NCBI RefSeq assembly: GCF_001720165.1
Contig: NZ_MCRI01000014.1
Location: forward strand, 1-63,030
Direction: 5' to 3'
Source of the DNA: Methylophaga muralis
GTDB taxonomy: Bacteria; Pseudomonadota; Gammaproteobacteria; Nitrosococcales; Methylophagaceae
Length of the DNA stretch: 63,030 bases
Positions 1 through 12,103 of the stretch are shown here, in pieces. The translations under genes and the position numbers were made by a program. Positions within the stretch are counted from its first letter, which is position 1; each line of letters opens with the position of its first letter. The notes below the pieces were generated by a model, which was not told where the DNA came from, did not search any database, and was given only the letters and a program-made list of their open reading frames with translations.

Positions 1-459
1 ATCCCTCTGTACAGTACGATATGGCTGCCATTTATACATGGTAGAAACATTAATCACCGGCATGGATAATTCTTTTTTGTCCACCATGCGTACCGCTTCC
101 CCGTCCAGAGTTCCGGTAAATGTCAGTATTGTCCCTTCCTTATAAACGACAGGATCAATGAATTCAGTTGTTTTAGCTAGGAATCGGCCATCACTAGGTT
201 GATTGGTAATCGGTTTACCATAATGGTTAAGCGGGTATTGAACCACTTGGATGATCGAAGAATCATTATTGTTTTCAACACTGACCACTTCACCGCCCCA
301 ACGAACTTGTTGTGCAGAGAAACTATCAACTTGACCTTTGATTTCATTAAGCTGAATATCATCGACTGGAGCTGTACTAATTTGTTTCGGTACATTACTG
401 CAGCCCGACAAAAGAACCAGCAGTAGATTTGCCATGACAAATCTGGATAATAATTTCAT
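1..459 (-). CDS. slp: Slp-family outer-membrane lipoprotein, 3' end missing
   Basis: The reading frame starts at an ATG at 459-457 and stays open to base 1, giving the first 153 residues; the C-terminus lies outside the window. The N-terminus is a lipoprotein signal: a short basic start, a hydrophobic stretch, then the lipobox LLSGC with the lipidated Cys at about residue 21. The following region (RWGGEVVSVENN, VVQYPL, GRF, TFTGTLDG) matches my memory of the Slp/YeaY family of starvation-inducible outer-membrane lipoproteins. Their biochemical role is unclear. It is divergent from rho with about 250 bp between them and has only a weak ribosome site (GAGG). Family assignment is from recognisable sequence pattern, not a search. 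Confidence 0.8.
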   Translation of the reverse strand, partial: MKLLSRFVMANLLLVLLSGCSNVPKQISTAPVDDIQLNEIKGQVDSFSAQQVRWGGEVVSVENNNDSSIIQVVQYPLNHYGKPITNQPSDGRFLAKTTEFIDPVVYKEGTILTFTGTLDGEAVRMVDKKELSMPVINVSTMYKWQPYRTVQRD

Positions 460-711
460 TAATGGCCTCGTGAAAAGTGATTGTCAGTCTGTTAGAACAC
501 AATCAATATAGTATAAGTTTCACTGATAAATCATTTACATATATTTACTTTTAAAGATTAGGGATATTTTTCCCAAAAATGCTGGACGGGTGTAATTATT
601 ACTGATATTCTTGCTGGCAATTTTCCAGTTAAATCTCCCAAACTTCAAACATACGCGTTCTCCACGCGCATCCAAGGCAATTCTGATATAAAAACCCATT
701 TTAGGTAATAC

Positions 712-1971
712 ATGAATCTGACAGAACTAAAAAGGCAGTCCGCTGCTGAATTGATGGAACTTGCTCTCTCCATGAATCTTGAGGGCTTAGCCCGAAATCG
801 AAAACAAGAACTTATATTTGCTTTGGTCAAAGCCCATGCAAAACAAGGTGATGACGTCTATACCACAGGGGTTTTGGAATTATTACCAGATGGTTTTGGT
901 TTTTTACGTTCTCCTGAAGACTCCTATGTTGCCGGTCCAGATGATATTTATGTTTCACCAAGTCAGATTCGTCGGTTTCATTTACGAACTGGGGATACGA
1001 TAAAAGGAAAAATCCGTCCTCCTAAAGATAGTGAACGTTATTTTGCCTTGGTAAAAGTTGATGAAATCAACTACGAAAAACCTGAGAATTCGCGCAATAA
1101 AGTTCCATTTGAAAACTTGACACCTCTTTTCGCCAACGAACGATTCAATCTTGAACGAGGTAATGGCAGCACCGAAGATTTAACTGCTCGCATAATCGAC
1201 TTGGCCTCACCAATCGGTAAAGGTCAACGTGGTCTGGTTGTTGCACCACCAAAATCTGGTAAAACAATGATTTTGCAATCAATCGCACAGTCGATTGCCA
1301 GCAATTATCCTGAAAGTACCTTAATCGTATTATTGATCGATGAGCGCCCAGAAGAAGTGACTGAAATGCAACGTTCAGTAAAAGGTGAGGTTGTATCAAG
1401 TACGTTCGATGAGCCAGCAACGCGTCATGTGCAAGTTGCCGAAATGGTTATCGAAAAAGCCAAACGTTTGGTTGAACATAAACATGACGTAGTTATTCTG
1501 TTGGATTCAATCACTCGCTTGGCTCGCGCTTACAATACTGTATCTCCTTCTTCAGGTAAGGTTTTAACTGGTGGTGTGGATGCAAATGCCTTGCAACGTC
1601 CAAAACGTTTCTTCGGTGCGGCAAGAAATATTGAAGAGGGTGGCAGCTTGACCATTATTGCAACCGCTTTGATTGAAACTGGTTCGCGGATGGATGAAGT
1701 TATTTTCGAAGAGTTTAAAGGTACGGGTAATATGGAAGTATTACTTGAGCGTAAACTAGCTGATCGTCGTATTTATCCTGCTATCAATGTCACCCGCTCC
1801 GGTACTCGCCGAGAAGAATTACTGACAAATGAAGAAGATTTGCAGAAATTATGGATCCTTCGGAAAATTCTGGCACCAATGGAACCCATCGAAGCTATGG
1901 AATTCCTTATGGATCGCCTGAAATCTACTAAAACGAATGTTGAGTTTTTTGACTCAATGAAACAAGGTTAA
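712..1971 (+). CDS. rho: Transcription termination factor Rho
   Basis: Hexameric RNA-dependent ATPase that ends transcription at Rho-dependent sites. The length, 419 residues, equals that of E. coli Rho. The N-terminal RNA-binding part ([18 protein letters not shown], then the cold-shock-like fold with [12 protein letters not shown]) is followed by the ATPase domain. The P-loop APPKSGKT ends with Lys184 and Thr185, the E. coli positions. The Walker B region [16 protein letters not shown] and the Q-loop/R-loop segment [24 protein letters not shown] are intact. The ATG is preceded by AGGT. It begins a same-strand run leading into miaA and hfq; miaA follows after 8 bases, so co-transcription is likely. 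Confidence 0.98.
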   Translation: MNLTELKRQSAAELMELALSMNLEGLARNRKQELIFALVKAHAKQGDDVYTTGVLELLPDGFGFLRSPEDSYVAGPDDIYVSPSQIRRFHLRTGDTIKGKIRPPKDSERYFALVKVDEINYEKPENSRNKVPFENLTPLFANERFNLERGNGSTEDLTARIIDLASPIGKGQRGLVVAPPKSGKTMILQSIAQSIASNYPESTLIVLLIDERPEEVTEMQRSVKGEVVSSTFDEPATRHVQVAEMVIEKAKRLVEHKHDVVILLDSITRLARAYNTVSPSSGKVLTGGVDANALQRPKRFFGAARNIEEGGSLTIIATALIETGSRMDEVIFEEFKGTGNMEVLLERKLADRRIYPAINVTRSGTRREELLTNEEDLQKLWILRKILAPMEPIEAMEFLMDRLKSTKTNVEFFDSMKQG

Positions 1972-1979
1972 ACATAAGT

Positions 1980-2939
1980 TTGTCGAAAGGCTTGGTTGCA
2001 GTACCCCCGGCAATTTTTTTGATGGGCCCAACGGCCGCCGGTAAAACTGATCTGGCAATATTTCTGGCTCAGAACCTGCCAGTAGAAATTATTAGTGTCG
2101 ACTCTGCGCTTATTTATAAGCAAATGAATATCGGTACTGCCAAGCCTGATACAAAAGTATTGCAGCAATTCCCGCATCATTTAGTCGATATCATTGATCC
2201 GCAACAGGCTTATTCTGCCGGTCGTTTTCGTCAAGATGCATTAGCTTTAATGGCTGATATTACCAAGCGTGGCAAAATCCCCTTACTTGTAGGTGGCACC
2301 ATGCTGTATTTCAAAACATTACAGTACGGTATTGCTGAATTACCAGAAGCCGACGCTAATATCAGGGCAAAGCTTGAGCAAGAACTGAAGCAATTCGGAC
2401 TGTCGCACTTGCACCAACGTTTAAATGAAGTTGATCCTGTCTCTGCAGCACGCATCCATATTAATGATCCACAAAGATTATTACGAGCTTTGGAAGTGTA
2501 TGAGATTTCAGGGAAACCACTAACTGAATTGACACAACACTCAGATTTCTTGCTGCCGTACAGCGTTATCAAAATTATTTTGTCACCTTTTGATAGAAAG
2601 ATTCTGCATCAACGCATAGCAAAACGTTATGAGATGATGATGCAAGCGGGATTTATCGAAGAAGTTAAAAAGCTTCAGAAGCGAGGAGATTTGCATGCTG
2701 CACTTCCATCCATTCGCGCAGTTGGTTACCGACAAGCTTGGTCTTTTTTGAATGGTGAGTATGATGAAAACACTTTTATTGAAAGAGCGATAATCGCCAC
2801 CAGGCAAATGGCGAAACGCCAATTAACTTGGTTAAGAGCCCAAAAAGATGGAGTTTGGTTTGATAGTGGTAACGATTTGCCAAACAAACAGGTATTGGAT
2901 TTTATACGCTCGAAACTATCAGAATCCGATAATGCTTGA
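1980..2939 (+). CDS. miaA: tRNA dimethylallyltransferase MiaA
   Basis: Transfers a dimethylallyl group to N6 of A37 in tRNAs that read codons starting with U. It is the first step toward ms2i6A and feeds on dimethylallyl diphosphate. The P-loop GPTAAGKT is at residues 16-23, followed by [16 protein letters not shown] and the [15 protein letters not shown] segment typical of the family. The length of 319 residues is normal. The start is a TTG 8 bases after the rho stop; no ATG lies upstream of the P-loop in this frame, so a non-ATG start is needed. Lies between rho and hfq, as in many gammaproteobacteria. Confidence 0.96.
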   Translation: MSKGLVAVPPAIFLMGPTAAGKTDLAIFLAQNLPVEIISVDSALIYKQMNIGTAKPDTKVLQQFPHHLVDIIDPQQAYSAGRFRQDALALMADITKRGKIPLLVGGTMLYFKTLQYGIAELPEADANIRAKLEQELKQFGLSHLHQRLNEVDPVSAARIHINDPQRLLRALEVYEISGKPLTELTQHSDFLLPYSVIKIILSPFDRKILHQRIAKRYEMMMQAGFIEEVKKLQKRGDLHAALPSIRAVGYRQAWSFLNGEYDENTFIERAIIATRQMAKRQLTWLRAQKDGVWFDSGNDLPNKQVLDFIRSKLSESDNA

Positions 2940-3013
2940 CGATTCTGCGCAGCCTTTTAGAATGCCCGTAACACCTTAGCGTTTTAACAATAATAACAAC
3001 GATGGAGTCGACA

Positions 3014-3238
3014 ATGGCTAAAGCCCAATCCTTGCAGGATCCTTTTTTGAATGCATTACGTCGCGAAAATGTTCCAGTTTCGATTTATCTGGTCAACGGT
3101 ATTAAATTACAGGGTCAAATCGACTCTTTTGATCAATTTGTGATATTGCTGAAAAATTCCGTTAATCAAATGGTATACAAGCACGCAATCTCAACCATTG
3201 TTCCTGCAAGAAATGTTCAGATAACCCAAGAAGAGTAA
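3014..3238 (+). CDS. hfq: RNA chaperone Hfq
   Basis: Sm-like hexameric RNA chaperone that pairs small RNAs with mRNAs. I place the start at the ATG at 3014, giving [20 protein letters not shown], because GGAG at 3004-3007 sits six bases upstream and the E. coli protein begins the same way. An upstream ATG at 3002 would include that ribosome site and is less likely. The Sm1 motif ([19 protein letters not shown]) and the Sm2 motif ([12 protein letters not shown], with the K-H pair of the distal/proximal RNA sites) are complete. The product has 74 residues with a very short C-terminal tail compared with the 102-residue E. coli protein. hflX follows after 13 bases. Confidence 0.97.
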   Translation: MAKAQSLQDPFLNALRRENVPVSIYLVNGIKLQGQIDSFDQFVILLKNSVNQMVYKHAISTIVPARNVQITQEE

Positions 3239-3251
3239 GGGAGTTTATTGA

Positions 3252-4397
3252 TTGTTTGACAGACCCGATAGCAATGCCGCTTTTGAAGAAAATGCCGAAC
3301 AAGAGTCGGTAGTTCTAGTTCATCTCGATTTTAATGACCGTAGTTTTGATGAAACCCAACAAGAATTCCTTGAATTGGTTAATTCAACAGGGGCCAATAT
3401 TTCCGCAGTGGTGCATGGTAAACGTCAACGGCCAGATTCAAAGTATTTTGCTGGAACCGGTAAAGTCGAAGAGATTGCCGAATTAGTTTCTGCTAATGAT
3501 GCGGCGGTGGTTATTTTTAACCACGAACTTTCTCCCAGTCAGGAACGTAACCTCGAGCAACGGCTTAAATGTCGTGTGTTAGGACGTACCGGTCTGATAC
3601 TGGATATTTTTGCCCGCAGAGCACGATCGCATGAAGGTAAGCTCCAGGTTGAATTAGCCCAGTTACAACATCTTTCCACCCGATTAGTACGCGGCTGGAC
3701 TCACTTAGAGAGACAAAAAGGTGGTATTGGTTTACGTGGTCCAGGTGAAACCCAGCTCGAAACCGATAGACGTTTATTAGGTCAACGCATCAAATCACTG
3801 AAAAAACGACTTGAAAAAGTCCGTTCGCAACGCGATCAGGGAAGACGTTCCAGACAACGTGCCGGTGTCCCTGTTGTCTCACTGGTGGGATATACCAACG
3901 TGGGAAAATCTACGTTGTTCAATCGCATGACAGCATCAGATGTTTATGCTGATGATCGTTTATTTGCCACTTTGGATCCTACATTACGAAGATTCAGGAT
4001 AGCGGATACCGAGCCTTTGATTCTAGCTGATACAGTAGGATTTATTCGCCAATTGCCCCATGATTTGGTTGAGTCATTCAGTTCTACCCTGGAAGAAACC
4101 CGTGATGCATCATTACTGTTGCATGTGGTTGACGCTGCAGCGGTGGACAGAGATGAACTCATGAAACACGTTGATGAGGTTTTACAGCAAATCGGCGCTG
4201 ATGAACTACCGCAATTGATTATTTATAACAAAATTGACCGCTTAGAAAACGTTCAGCCAAAACTAGAACGGGATCAGCAAGGAAAAATTCGTCGCATCTG
4301 GCTTTCTGCCCATACTGGTGAAGGCTTGGATCTACTTAGACTGGCATTACAAGAATATTTTCCTGAGCAACTCTTAGCGATTGAATCAGTCAATTAA
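3252..4397 (+). CDS. hflX: Ribosome-associated GTPase HflX
   Basis: GTPase that splits stalled or heat-damaged ribosomes. It begins MFDRPDSN from a TTG codon, the same kind of start used in E. coli hflX. An N-terminal HflX domain (ALSPAQERNLE-like and RTGLILDIFARRARSHEG segments, then GGIGLRGPGETQLETDRR) leads into the G domain: G1 GYTNVGKST at residues 213-221, DTVGFIRQLPHDL as G3, and NKID as G4. The product is 381 residues, about 45 shorter than E. coli HflX, and lacks its C-terminal extension. It is in the hfq-hflX-hflK-hflC order usual for the group. Confidence 0.96.
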   Translation: MFDRPDSNAAFEENAEQESVVLVHLDFNDRSFDETQQEFLELVNSTGANISAVVHGKRQRPDSKYFAGTGKVEEIAELVSANDAAVVIFNHELSPSQERNLEQRLKCRVLGRTGLILDIFARRARSHEGKLQVELAQLQHLSTRLVRGWTHLERQKGGIGLRGPGETQLETDRRLLGQRIKSLKKRLEKVRSQRDQGRRSRQRAGVPVVSLVGYTNVGKSTLFNRMTASDVYADDRLFATLDPTLRRFRIADTEPLILADTVGFIRQLPHDLVESFSSTLEETRDASLLLHVVDAAAVDRDELMKHVDEVLQQIGADELPQLIIYNKIDRLENVQPKLERDQQGKIRRIWLSAHTGEGLDLLRLALQEYFPEQLLAIESVN

Positions 4398-4490
4398 GCG
4401 GACTTTTGGTTGCTATCGGCACCCATGTCCGTAAAATAGATTCATTCGGTTCCCATATTGAAAATCATAAATTAATTTTTGGAGCGGTAC

Positions 4491-5695
4491 ATGGCTTGGA
4501 ACGAACCCGGTAGTGGTGATAAAGACCCATGGGGTAAGCGTGGTGGTAGTAATGAAGGCCCCCTGATCTTGATGAAGTTGTAAAAAATCTGCAGCGAAAA
4601 TTTGCCGGAATGTTCGGCGGTAATAGTGGCGGAAGTAATAATACTCAACCTCCAGAAGGTGGCAGCAAATCAGGCTCAATTGGCGCAGGATTAATCGCTG
4701 CCATTATTTTGTTAGTATGGTTACTTTCCGGTATCTACATTGTAGAGCCAGCTGAAAGAGGCGTGGTATTACGTTTTGGCCAATATAGCCATACCTCTAT
4801 GCCTGGACCTCATTGGCATTTCCCTTACCCGATAGATCGGGTTGAGGTGGTTGATGTGGCTAAAATACGCTCTGTAGAAATCGGTTATCGCTCAAGCGGT
4901 GGTCGACCAGAAAGCAATGTTTTATCTGAATCACTGATGCTTACCAACGACGAAAACATAGTGGATTTAAAAATTGCTGGTCAATATCGTATTAATGATG
5001 CGGCAGAGTATCTCTTTAATGTGCGTACTCCAGACACTATTCTCCGTCAGATGATGGAAAGTGCTGTTCGTGAAGTGGTTGGTCAATCAACGATGGACTT
5101 CGTTTTAACTGAAGGACGTAGTGAAGTTGCAACTCGAACTGAGCAACGTTTGCAAGCAATGTTAGACGCGCATGCCACAGGCTTAACGGTAACCAGCGTC
5201 AGTATGCAGGACGTACAGCCACCTGAGCAGGTACAGGATGCCTTTGCGGACGTCGTTAAAGCACGTGAAGATGAAGTCCGTGCCAAGAATGAGGCAGAAG
5301 CTTATTCAAACGATATTATTCCACGTGCTCGTGGTCAGGCTTTCCGTGTTATTCAGGAAGCTGAGGCATACAAAAGTCAGGTGGTCGCCAAAGCAAACGG
5401 TGAAGCAAGTCGTTTTGTGCAAGTTATGACTGAATATGAAAAAGCGCCTTTGATTACTCAGGAACGTCTTTATATCGATGCGATGGAATCGGTTTATAGC
5501 CGTAGCCAAAAAGTTATGGTTGACGTGGATAGTGGTGGCAACAATGTTCTCTACTTACCACTGGATAAAATGCGTGGCAGTAGCAATGCGCCCCGCGTAG
5601 ATTTAAACAATTTAAATTATCCGACCACCAATAACCCCCAAACGTCATCGAGCACATCAGCTCAAGATGGTTCACGTAGCAGGGGAGGACGTTAA
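4491..5695 (+). CDS. hflK: FtsH modulator HflK, split by a one-base deletion
   Basis: Inner-membrane SPFH/prohibitin-family protein that forms a complex with HflC and controls the FtsH protease. The true start is the ATG at 4491, behind GGAG at 4482-4485, giving MAWNEPGSGDKDPWGK as in other HflK proteins. That frame ends early with a TAA at about 4581. At the run of five C (4559-4563) one base is missing; adding one C restores ...EGPPDLDEVVKNLQRKF... and fuses to the long frame that continues to 5695, for 401 residues (E. coli 419). After the Gly/Ser-rich N-terminus come a membrane helix at about residues 68-88 and the band-7 domain. A shorter ORF from ATG 4610 would lose the conserved N-terminus. 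hflC follows after 2 bases. Confidence 0.93.
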
Positions 5696-5697
5696 TC

Positions 5698-6567
5698 ATG
5701 AGTTCTAGATTTACTGCAATTATCTTTATTGTTGTACTGGCACTGATCACACTCAGTTCTGCTATCTTCTTCGTAGATGAACGTGAACGAGTGATTTTGC
5801 TGCGTTTAGGTCAAATCGAAAAAGCTGATTTTGAACCGGGTATTCATTTTAAAATTCCATTTGTAAATGAAGTACGTCGTTTTGATGGGCGAATTCTGAG
5901 CCTTGATGCCACACCTGCTCGTTATCTGACAGGTGAAAAGAAGAACGTTATCGTGGATTCTTTTATCCTGTGGCGTGTTGCTAATGTTGCAGATTACTTC
6001 ACATCGATGGGTGGCGACGAAGAAAGCGCCAAGCTGCGTTTATCGCAAATCATTAAAGATGGACTGCGTGCTGAGTTTGGTCGTCGCACTATTCAGGAAG
6101 TGGTTTCTGGTGAACGTTCAGTTATGGTCAGTGGCCTGATGGACGAGGCAAACCGCATTGCCAATGAGTTTGGTATTGAAGTGGTCAACGTTCGTATCAA
6201 ACGTATTGATTTACCTACTGAAGTTAGTTCATCAGTTTATACCCGTATGGAAGCTGAACGTGAGCGTGTTGCCAAAGATTTACGCTCTCGTGGTGCGGAA
6301 GAAGCTGAAAAAATCCGTTCAGATGCTGACAGACAAAGAACCGTTATTTTGGCTGAAGCTAATCGTCAGTCTGAAATGCTGCGAGGTGAAGGTGATGCAC
6401 TTGCAACACAAATCTACGCAGATGCTTACGGTCAGAACGAGTCGTTTTACTCTTTCTACCGTCGTTTAGGCGCATATCAGCATATTTTCCAAGGGGATGA
6501 TCTGCTGGTGATTGAACCAAAAGGTGATTTTTTCAGCAGTTTCAGTGACTTGAATATACTGGACTAG
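5698..6567 (+). CDS. hflC: FtsH modulator HflC
   Basis: Partner of HflK in the membrane complex that restrains FtsH proteolysis. One N-terminal membrane helix (about residues 5-25), then an SPFH domain (VDERERVILLRLGQIEKADFEPGIHF) and a coiled-coil-prone C-terminal part rich in Ala/Glu/Arg (RMEAERERVAKDLRSRGAEEAEKI). The product is 289 residues; E. coli HflC is 334, so an insert or tail is missing, which is common outside the enterics. Starts 2 bases after hflK and overlaps the next gene by one base, so the three are translated as a unit. Confidence 0.96.
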   Translation: MSSRFTAIIFIVVLALITLSSAIFFVDERERVILLRLGQIEKADFEPGIHFKIPFVNEVRRFDGRILSLDATPARYLTGEKKNVIVDSFILWRVANVADYFTSMGGDEESAKLRLSQIIKDGLRAEFGRRTIQEVVSGERSVMVSGLMDEANRIANEFGIEVVNVRIKRIDLPTEVSSSVYTRMEAERERVAKDLRSRGAEEAEKIRSDADRQRTVILAEANRQSEMLRGEGDALATQIYADAYGQNESFYSFYRRLGAYQHIFQGDDLLVIEPKGDFFSSFSDLNILD

Positions 6568-6764
6568 TGAGTGAGTCTCTAATCCACAGCTTATGGCTCG
6601 CCACCGCATTAATGCTGATTATTGAAGGGATTATGCCTTTTGTTAATCCTGCGGCATTAAGGCGAGCCTTACTGCAAATTGTCACCATGACTGATCAGCA
6701 ATTACGCACAGTAGGGTTGCTCAGCATGGTGGCAGGTTTGCTGATTTTATATTGGGTTAATTAA
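6567..6764 (+). CDS. yjeT: DUF2065 small inner-membrane protein (YjeT type)
   Basis: A 65-residue protein with two predicted membrane helices (residues 6-26 and 45-63) separated by a short polar segment with PAALRRALLQI. This layout, the motif IEGIMPFVNP and the place between hflC and the hisZ-purA pair identify the DUF2065/YjeT family, whose function is unknown. It starts with a GTG that shares one base with the hflC stop codon. Its constant position next to hflKC suggests a role at the membrane quality-control complex, but that is inference only. Confidence 0.85.
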   Translation: MSESLIHSLWLATALMLIIEGIMPFVNPAALRRALLQIVTMTDQQLRTVGLLSMVAGLLILYWVN

Positions 6765-6769
6765 TTTAC

Positions 6770-9248
<2,479 letters not shown>

Positions 9249-9267
9249 TTAAATAAACAGCCTGATT

Positions 9268-9294
9268 AAAACGCCCTATTAAAGAGGGCGTTTT
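9268..9294 (+). terminator. Rho-independent terminator after purA
   Basis: Perfect 10-bp inverted repeat AAAACGCCCT / AGGGCGTTTT with a 7-base loop; the right arm runs into a T tract ending at 9295. Because the arms begin with A and end with T, it can also serve the convergent minus-strand gene ending at 9306. Confidence 0.93.
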
Positions 9295-9305
9295 TGTCTG
9301 TGGGA

Positions 9306-10169
9306 TTATTTTCGATCAGGCGAAATCGCGGCATAGAGTGCGGAATAGTCAGTATTTTCCATGCCCATTGCCATGGCTTTATCCAATAATCGACTAATGC
9401 CTTCCAGTGCCGTTGTATCAAGTCGAAGTTTTTCACCGACCTCCAGAAATAGCCGTGTATCTTTTGCCAGATGTTTGGTGGGAAAATTCGGATCACTGAA
9501 GTTGCGATTGAGCATACGTTCGAGTTTTTTATCAAATGTTGCAGCATAAAGTGCACTTTCACGCACTATCTGCATAAACGGCTCAACATCAATCTGGTGT
9601 TCCTCAATCATGGCAAGACTCAGTGAAAACGTTGCTGTAAGCCCTGCAATTAACTGGTTCATTGCGAGCTTAATCGCAGCGCCTTGCCCCGTATCACCAA
9701 TATAACGCGGTGTTTCTCCTATTAACTTCAATAGGGGCAACACTGACCTATAATTATCTTCAGGGCCTGCTGCCATTAGAATTAATTTACCACTACGGGC
9801 TTCAGGCAAGCTACCTAATACCGGGCACTCCAGATACGCGGCATTTACACTATTTAACTGACTTTCAAGATGCTGAGATTGTTCGGGAGCAATGGTTCCC
9901 ATTTGCATAAACAGCTTGTCTGCAAAGACTGCGGGATCCACATTGTCCAGAACTGTGGCAATTGCATCGGCATCACTCAACAGCAAAATAACTATTTCAC
10001 TTTGCTGAACAGCTTCGCTGGCCGTTTCACAGATTCGGGCACCTTGAGCGCTTAAATTAGCAACCTTTTCAATGCTTCGGTTGTAGATACTCAACTCGCA
10101 TTTCTGGTCGAGAAGACGCTCTGCCAATGCATTGCCCATCAGGCCACCACCAAGAATGGCTATTTTCAT
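9306..10169 (-). CDS. NAD(P)-dependent beta-hydroxyacid dehydrogenase
   Basis: Member of the 3-hydroxyisobutyrate / tartronate-semialdehyde / GLYR1 reductase family. The N-terminal Rossmann fold has GGGLMGNALAERL at residues 7-19, and YNRSIEK after the second strand suggests NADP preference. The substrate-handling segment is ECPVLGSLPEARSGKL and the catalytic Lys sits in GAAIKLAMNQLIAG. Length 287 is typical. The exact substrate cannot be read from sequence; succinic semialdehyde or glyoxylate-type acids are plausible. It stands alone between purA (convergent) and glyA (divergent). Confidence 0.85.
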   Translation of the reverse strand: MKIAILGGGLMGNALAERLLDQKCELSIYNRSIEKVANLSAQGARICETASEAVQQSEIVILLLSDADAIATVLDNVDPAVFADKLFMQMGTIAPEQSQHLESQLNSVNAAYLECPVLGSLPEARSGKLILMAAGPEDNYRSVLPLLKLIGETPRYIGDTGQGAAIKLAMNQLIAGLTATFSLSLAMIEEHQIDVEPFMQIVRESALYAATFDKKLERMLNRNFSDPNFPTKHLAKDTRLFLEVGEKLRLDTTALEGISRLLDKAMAMGMENTDYSALYAAISPDRK

Positions 10170-10274
10170 ATCTGACTCCGGTTTTGTTTAACTAAAAATT
10201 CTATTCTTACATAGATGCTGCGTGCGTTGTGGGATACAATATGCGGGCATTTACAGCCGCTACAGGGGAAAACT

Positions 10275-11528
10275 GTGTACAAAAAAAACATGAGCATTGC
10301 TGATTTTGATGACGAGTTGTTTCAGGCAATTTCTGCTGAAGAACAACGTCAGGAAGATCATATCGAATTAATCGCTTCTGAGAACTATACCAGCCCACGG
10401 GTGATGGAAGCTCAGGGCTCATTGTTAACCAACAAATACGCAGAAGGTTATCCTGGCAAACGTTACTATGGCGGCTGTGAGCATGTTGATACCGCTGAAG
10501 ATCTGGCGATTGAAAGAGCAAAAGCTTTATTCGGTGCTGATTACGCTAACGTGCAACCACATTCCGGCTCACAAGCTAATGCTGCAGTTTATCTAGCCTT
10601 ATTGCAACCCGGCGATATGATTCTGGGAATGAGTCTGGCACATGGTGGTCATTTGACTCACGGTGCCAAAGTCAGTGCATCCGGAAAAATCTATAATTCT
10701 GTTGCTTACGGCATTAGCAGTGATACCGGTGAGATTGATTATAACGAAGTTGAAAAACTGGCTAAAGAACATCAGCCAAAACTGATCGTTGCAGGTTTTT
10801 CGGCTTACTCACGTATTATCGACTGGCAAAAATTCCGTGATATTGCGGATTCAGTTGGCGCATATCTACTGGTTGATATGGCCCATGTGGCCGGCTTGGT
10901 CGCTGCTGGTCTGTATCCAAATCCGGTACAAATCGCTGATGTAACGACCACAACTACTCACAAAACATTAAGAGGTCCACGTGGTGGTCTGATTCTGGCC
11001 AAATCCAATCCTGAAATTGAGAAAAAGCTGAACTCAGCTGTTTTCCCTGGTTTCCAGGGTGGACCGTTAATGCACGTGATTGCGGCAAAAGCGGTTGCTT
11101 TCAAAGAAGCAATGTTGCCGGAGTTCAAAACCTATCAACAGCAAGTTGTTAAAAATGCCCAGGCGATGGCCAAAGTATTTATGGCCCGTGGCTATGATGT
11201 CGTTTCTAAAGGAACCGATGACCATCTGTTCCTGGTCAGCTTAATTGAAGCTGGTCTGACCGGTAAAGAAGTTGATGCATGGCTGGGTAATGCGCATATT
11301 ACGGTCAATAAAAATGCCGTGCCTAATGATCCGCAATCACCATTCGTTACCTCTGGTATTCGTGTTGGTACTCCTGCTGTCACCACGCGTGGTTTCAGTG
11401 AACAGGATTGCACCGACTTGGCGGGCTGGATGTGTGATGTCATTGACAGTCATGGCGATGAAAAAGTGATCGCAGCCATCCGTGACAAGGTGACGGAAAT
11501 CTGTAAACGTCTGCCAGTTTACTCATAA
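10275..11528 (+). CDS. glyA: Serine hydroxymethyltransferase GlyA
   Basis: PLP enzyme interconverting serine and glycine with tetrahydrofolate as one-carbon carrier. The GTG at 10275 has AGGGGA five bases upstream and gives [16 protein letters not shown], aligning with the E. coli N-terminus and yielding exactly 417 residues. The ATG at 10290 lies too far from that ribosome site, and the longer frame from 10215 adds non-conserved residues. The PLP lysine is Lys230 in [29 protein letters not shown] and [15 protein letters not shown] are complete. nrdR follows after 14 bases. Confidence 0.97.
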   Translation: MYKKNMSIADFDDELFQAISAEEQRQEDHIELIASENYTSPRVMEAQGSLLTNKYAEGYPGKRYYGGCEHVDTAEDLAIERAKALFGADYANVQPHSGSQANAAVYLALLQPGDMILGMSLAHGGHLTHGAKVSASGKIYNSVAYGISSDTGEIDYNEVEKLAKEHQPKLIVAGFSAYSRIIDWQKFRDIADSVGAYLLVDMAHVAGLVAAGLYPNPVQIADVTTTTTHKTLRGPRGGLILAKSNPEIEKKLNSAVFPGFQGGPLMHVIAAKAVAFKEAMLPEFKTYQQQVVKNAQAMAKVFMARGYDVVSKGTDDHLFLVSLIEAGLTGKEVDAWLGNAHITVNKNAVPNDPQSPFVTSGIRVGTPAVTTRGFSEQDCTDLAGWMCDVIDSHGDEKVIAAIRDKVTEICKRLPVYS

Positions 11529-11542
11529 GTTTGTGCTGACTG

Positions 11543-12016
11543 ATGCGCTGCCCGTTTTGCGGAGCTGAAGATTCAAAAGTCGTCGATTCGCGTCTCTCTT
11601 CCGAGGGAGATGCGATTCGACGTCGTCGCATGTGTCAGGTGTGTAATGAACGTTTTACCACATACGAAACAGCTGAACTGAGTCTGCCACGGTTGATCAA
11701 GCGTGATGCTACCCGTGAAGCGTTTGATGAAAATAAATTGCGTGCCGGTATTATGCGTGCACTTGAAAAGCGCCCAGTCAGTATTGATGCCATTGATAAT
11801 GCGGTCAAAACTATCACCAGACGCTTATGGGCAACCGGTGAAAGAGAAGTGCAGAGTCGTCTCGTTGGTGACTGGGTAATGGATGCATTGCGTGAGCTGG
11901 ATGAAGTAGCTTATGTCCGGTTTGCTTCGGTTTATCGTAGTTTTCAGGATGTGAATGCGTTTCGGGAAGAAATCGAACGTATGGAAAATCGTGCTTTATC
12001 TGATAAAGACAGCTGA
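11543..12016 (+). CDS. nrdR: Ribonucleotide reductase repressor NrdR
   Basis: Zinc-ribbon/ATP-cone repressor that senses ATP and dATP and shuts off ribonucleotide reductase genes. Zinc ligands Cys3, Cys6, Cys31 and Cys34 are all present, followed by the ATP-cone ([20 protein letters not shown], through [12 protein letters not shown]). Length 157 is standard. The order glyA-nrdR-ribD is common in gammaproteobacteria; here the gap to ribD is 87 bases. Confidence 0.97.
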   Translation: MRCPFCGAEDSKVVDSRLSSEGDAIRRRRMCQVCNERFTTYETAELSLPRLIKRDATREAFDENKLRAGIMRALEKRPVSIDAIDNAVKTITRRLWATGEREVQSRLVGDWVMDALRELDEVAYVRFASVYRSFQDVNAFREEIERMENRALSDKDS

Positions 12017-12103
12017 ATTTAATAGTCAGCTACAGTTTATGCAAACGCATCATTCGAATGCGATTACAATCAATGTAAAAGATCATCTGTGGAGGCAACC
12101 CCA

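Noticed and set aside
4491..4700. Programmed -1 frameshifting in hflK
   Set aside because: There is a C run but no clear slippery heptamer or downstream pseudoknot, and two other genes in the window show the same kind of homopolymer indel.
4610..5695. HflK starting at ATG 4610 as a full gene
   Set aside because: It would lack the conserved MAWNEPG N-terminus, which is present with a good ribosome site at 4491.
10215..10274. An N-terminal extension of GlyA from 10215
   Set aside because: Adds non-conserved residues; the GTG at 10275 has the ribosome site and gives the exact E. coli length.
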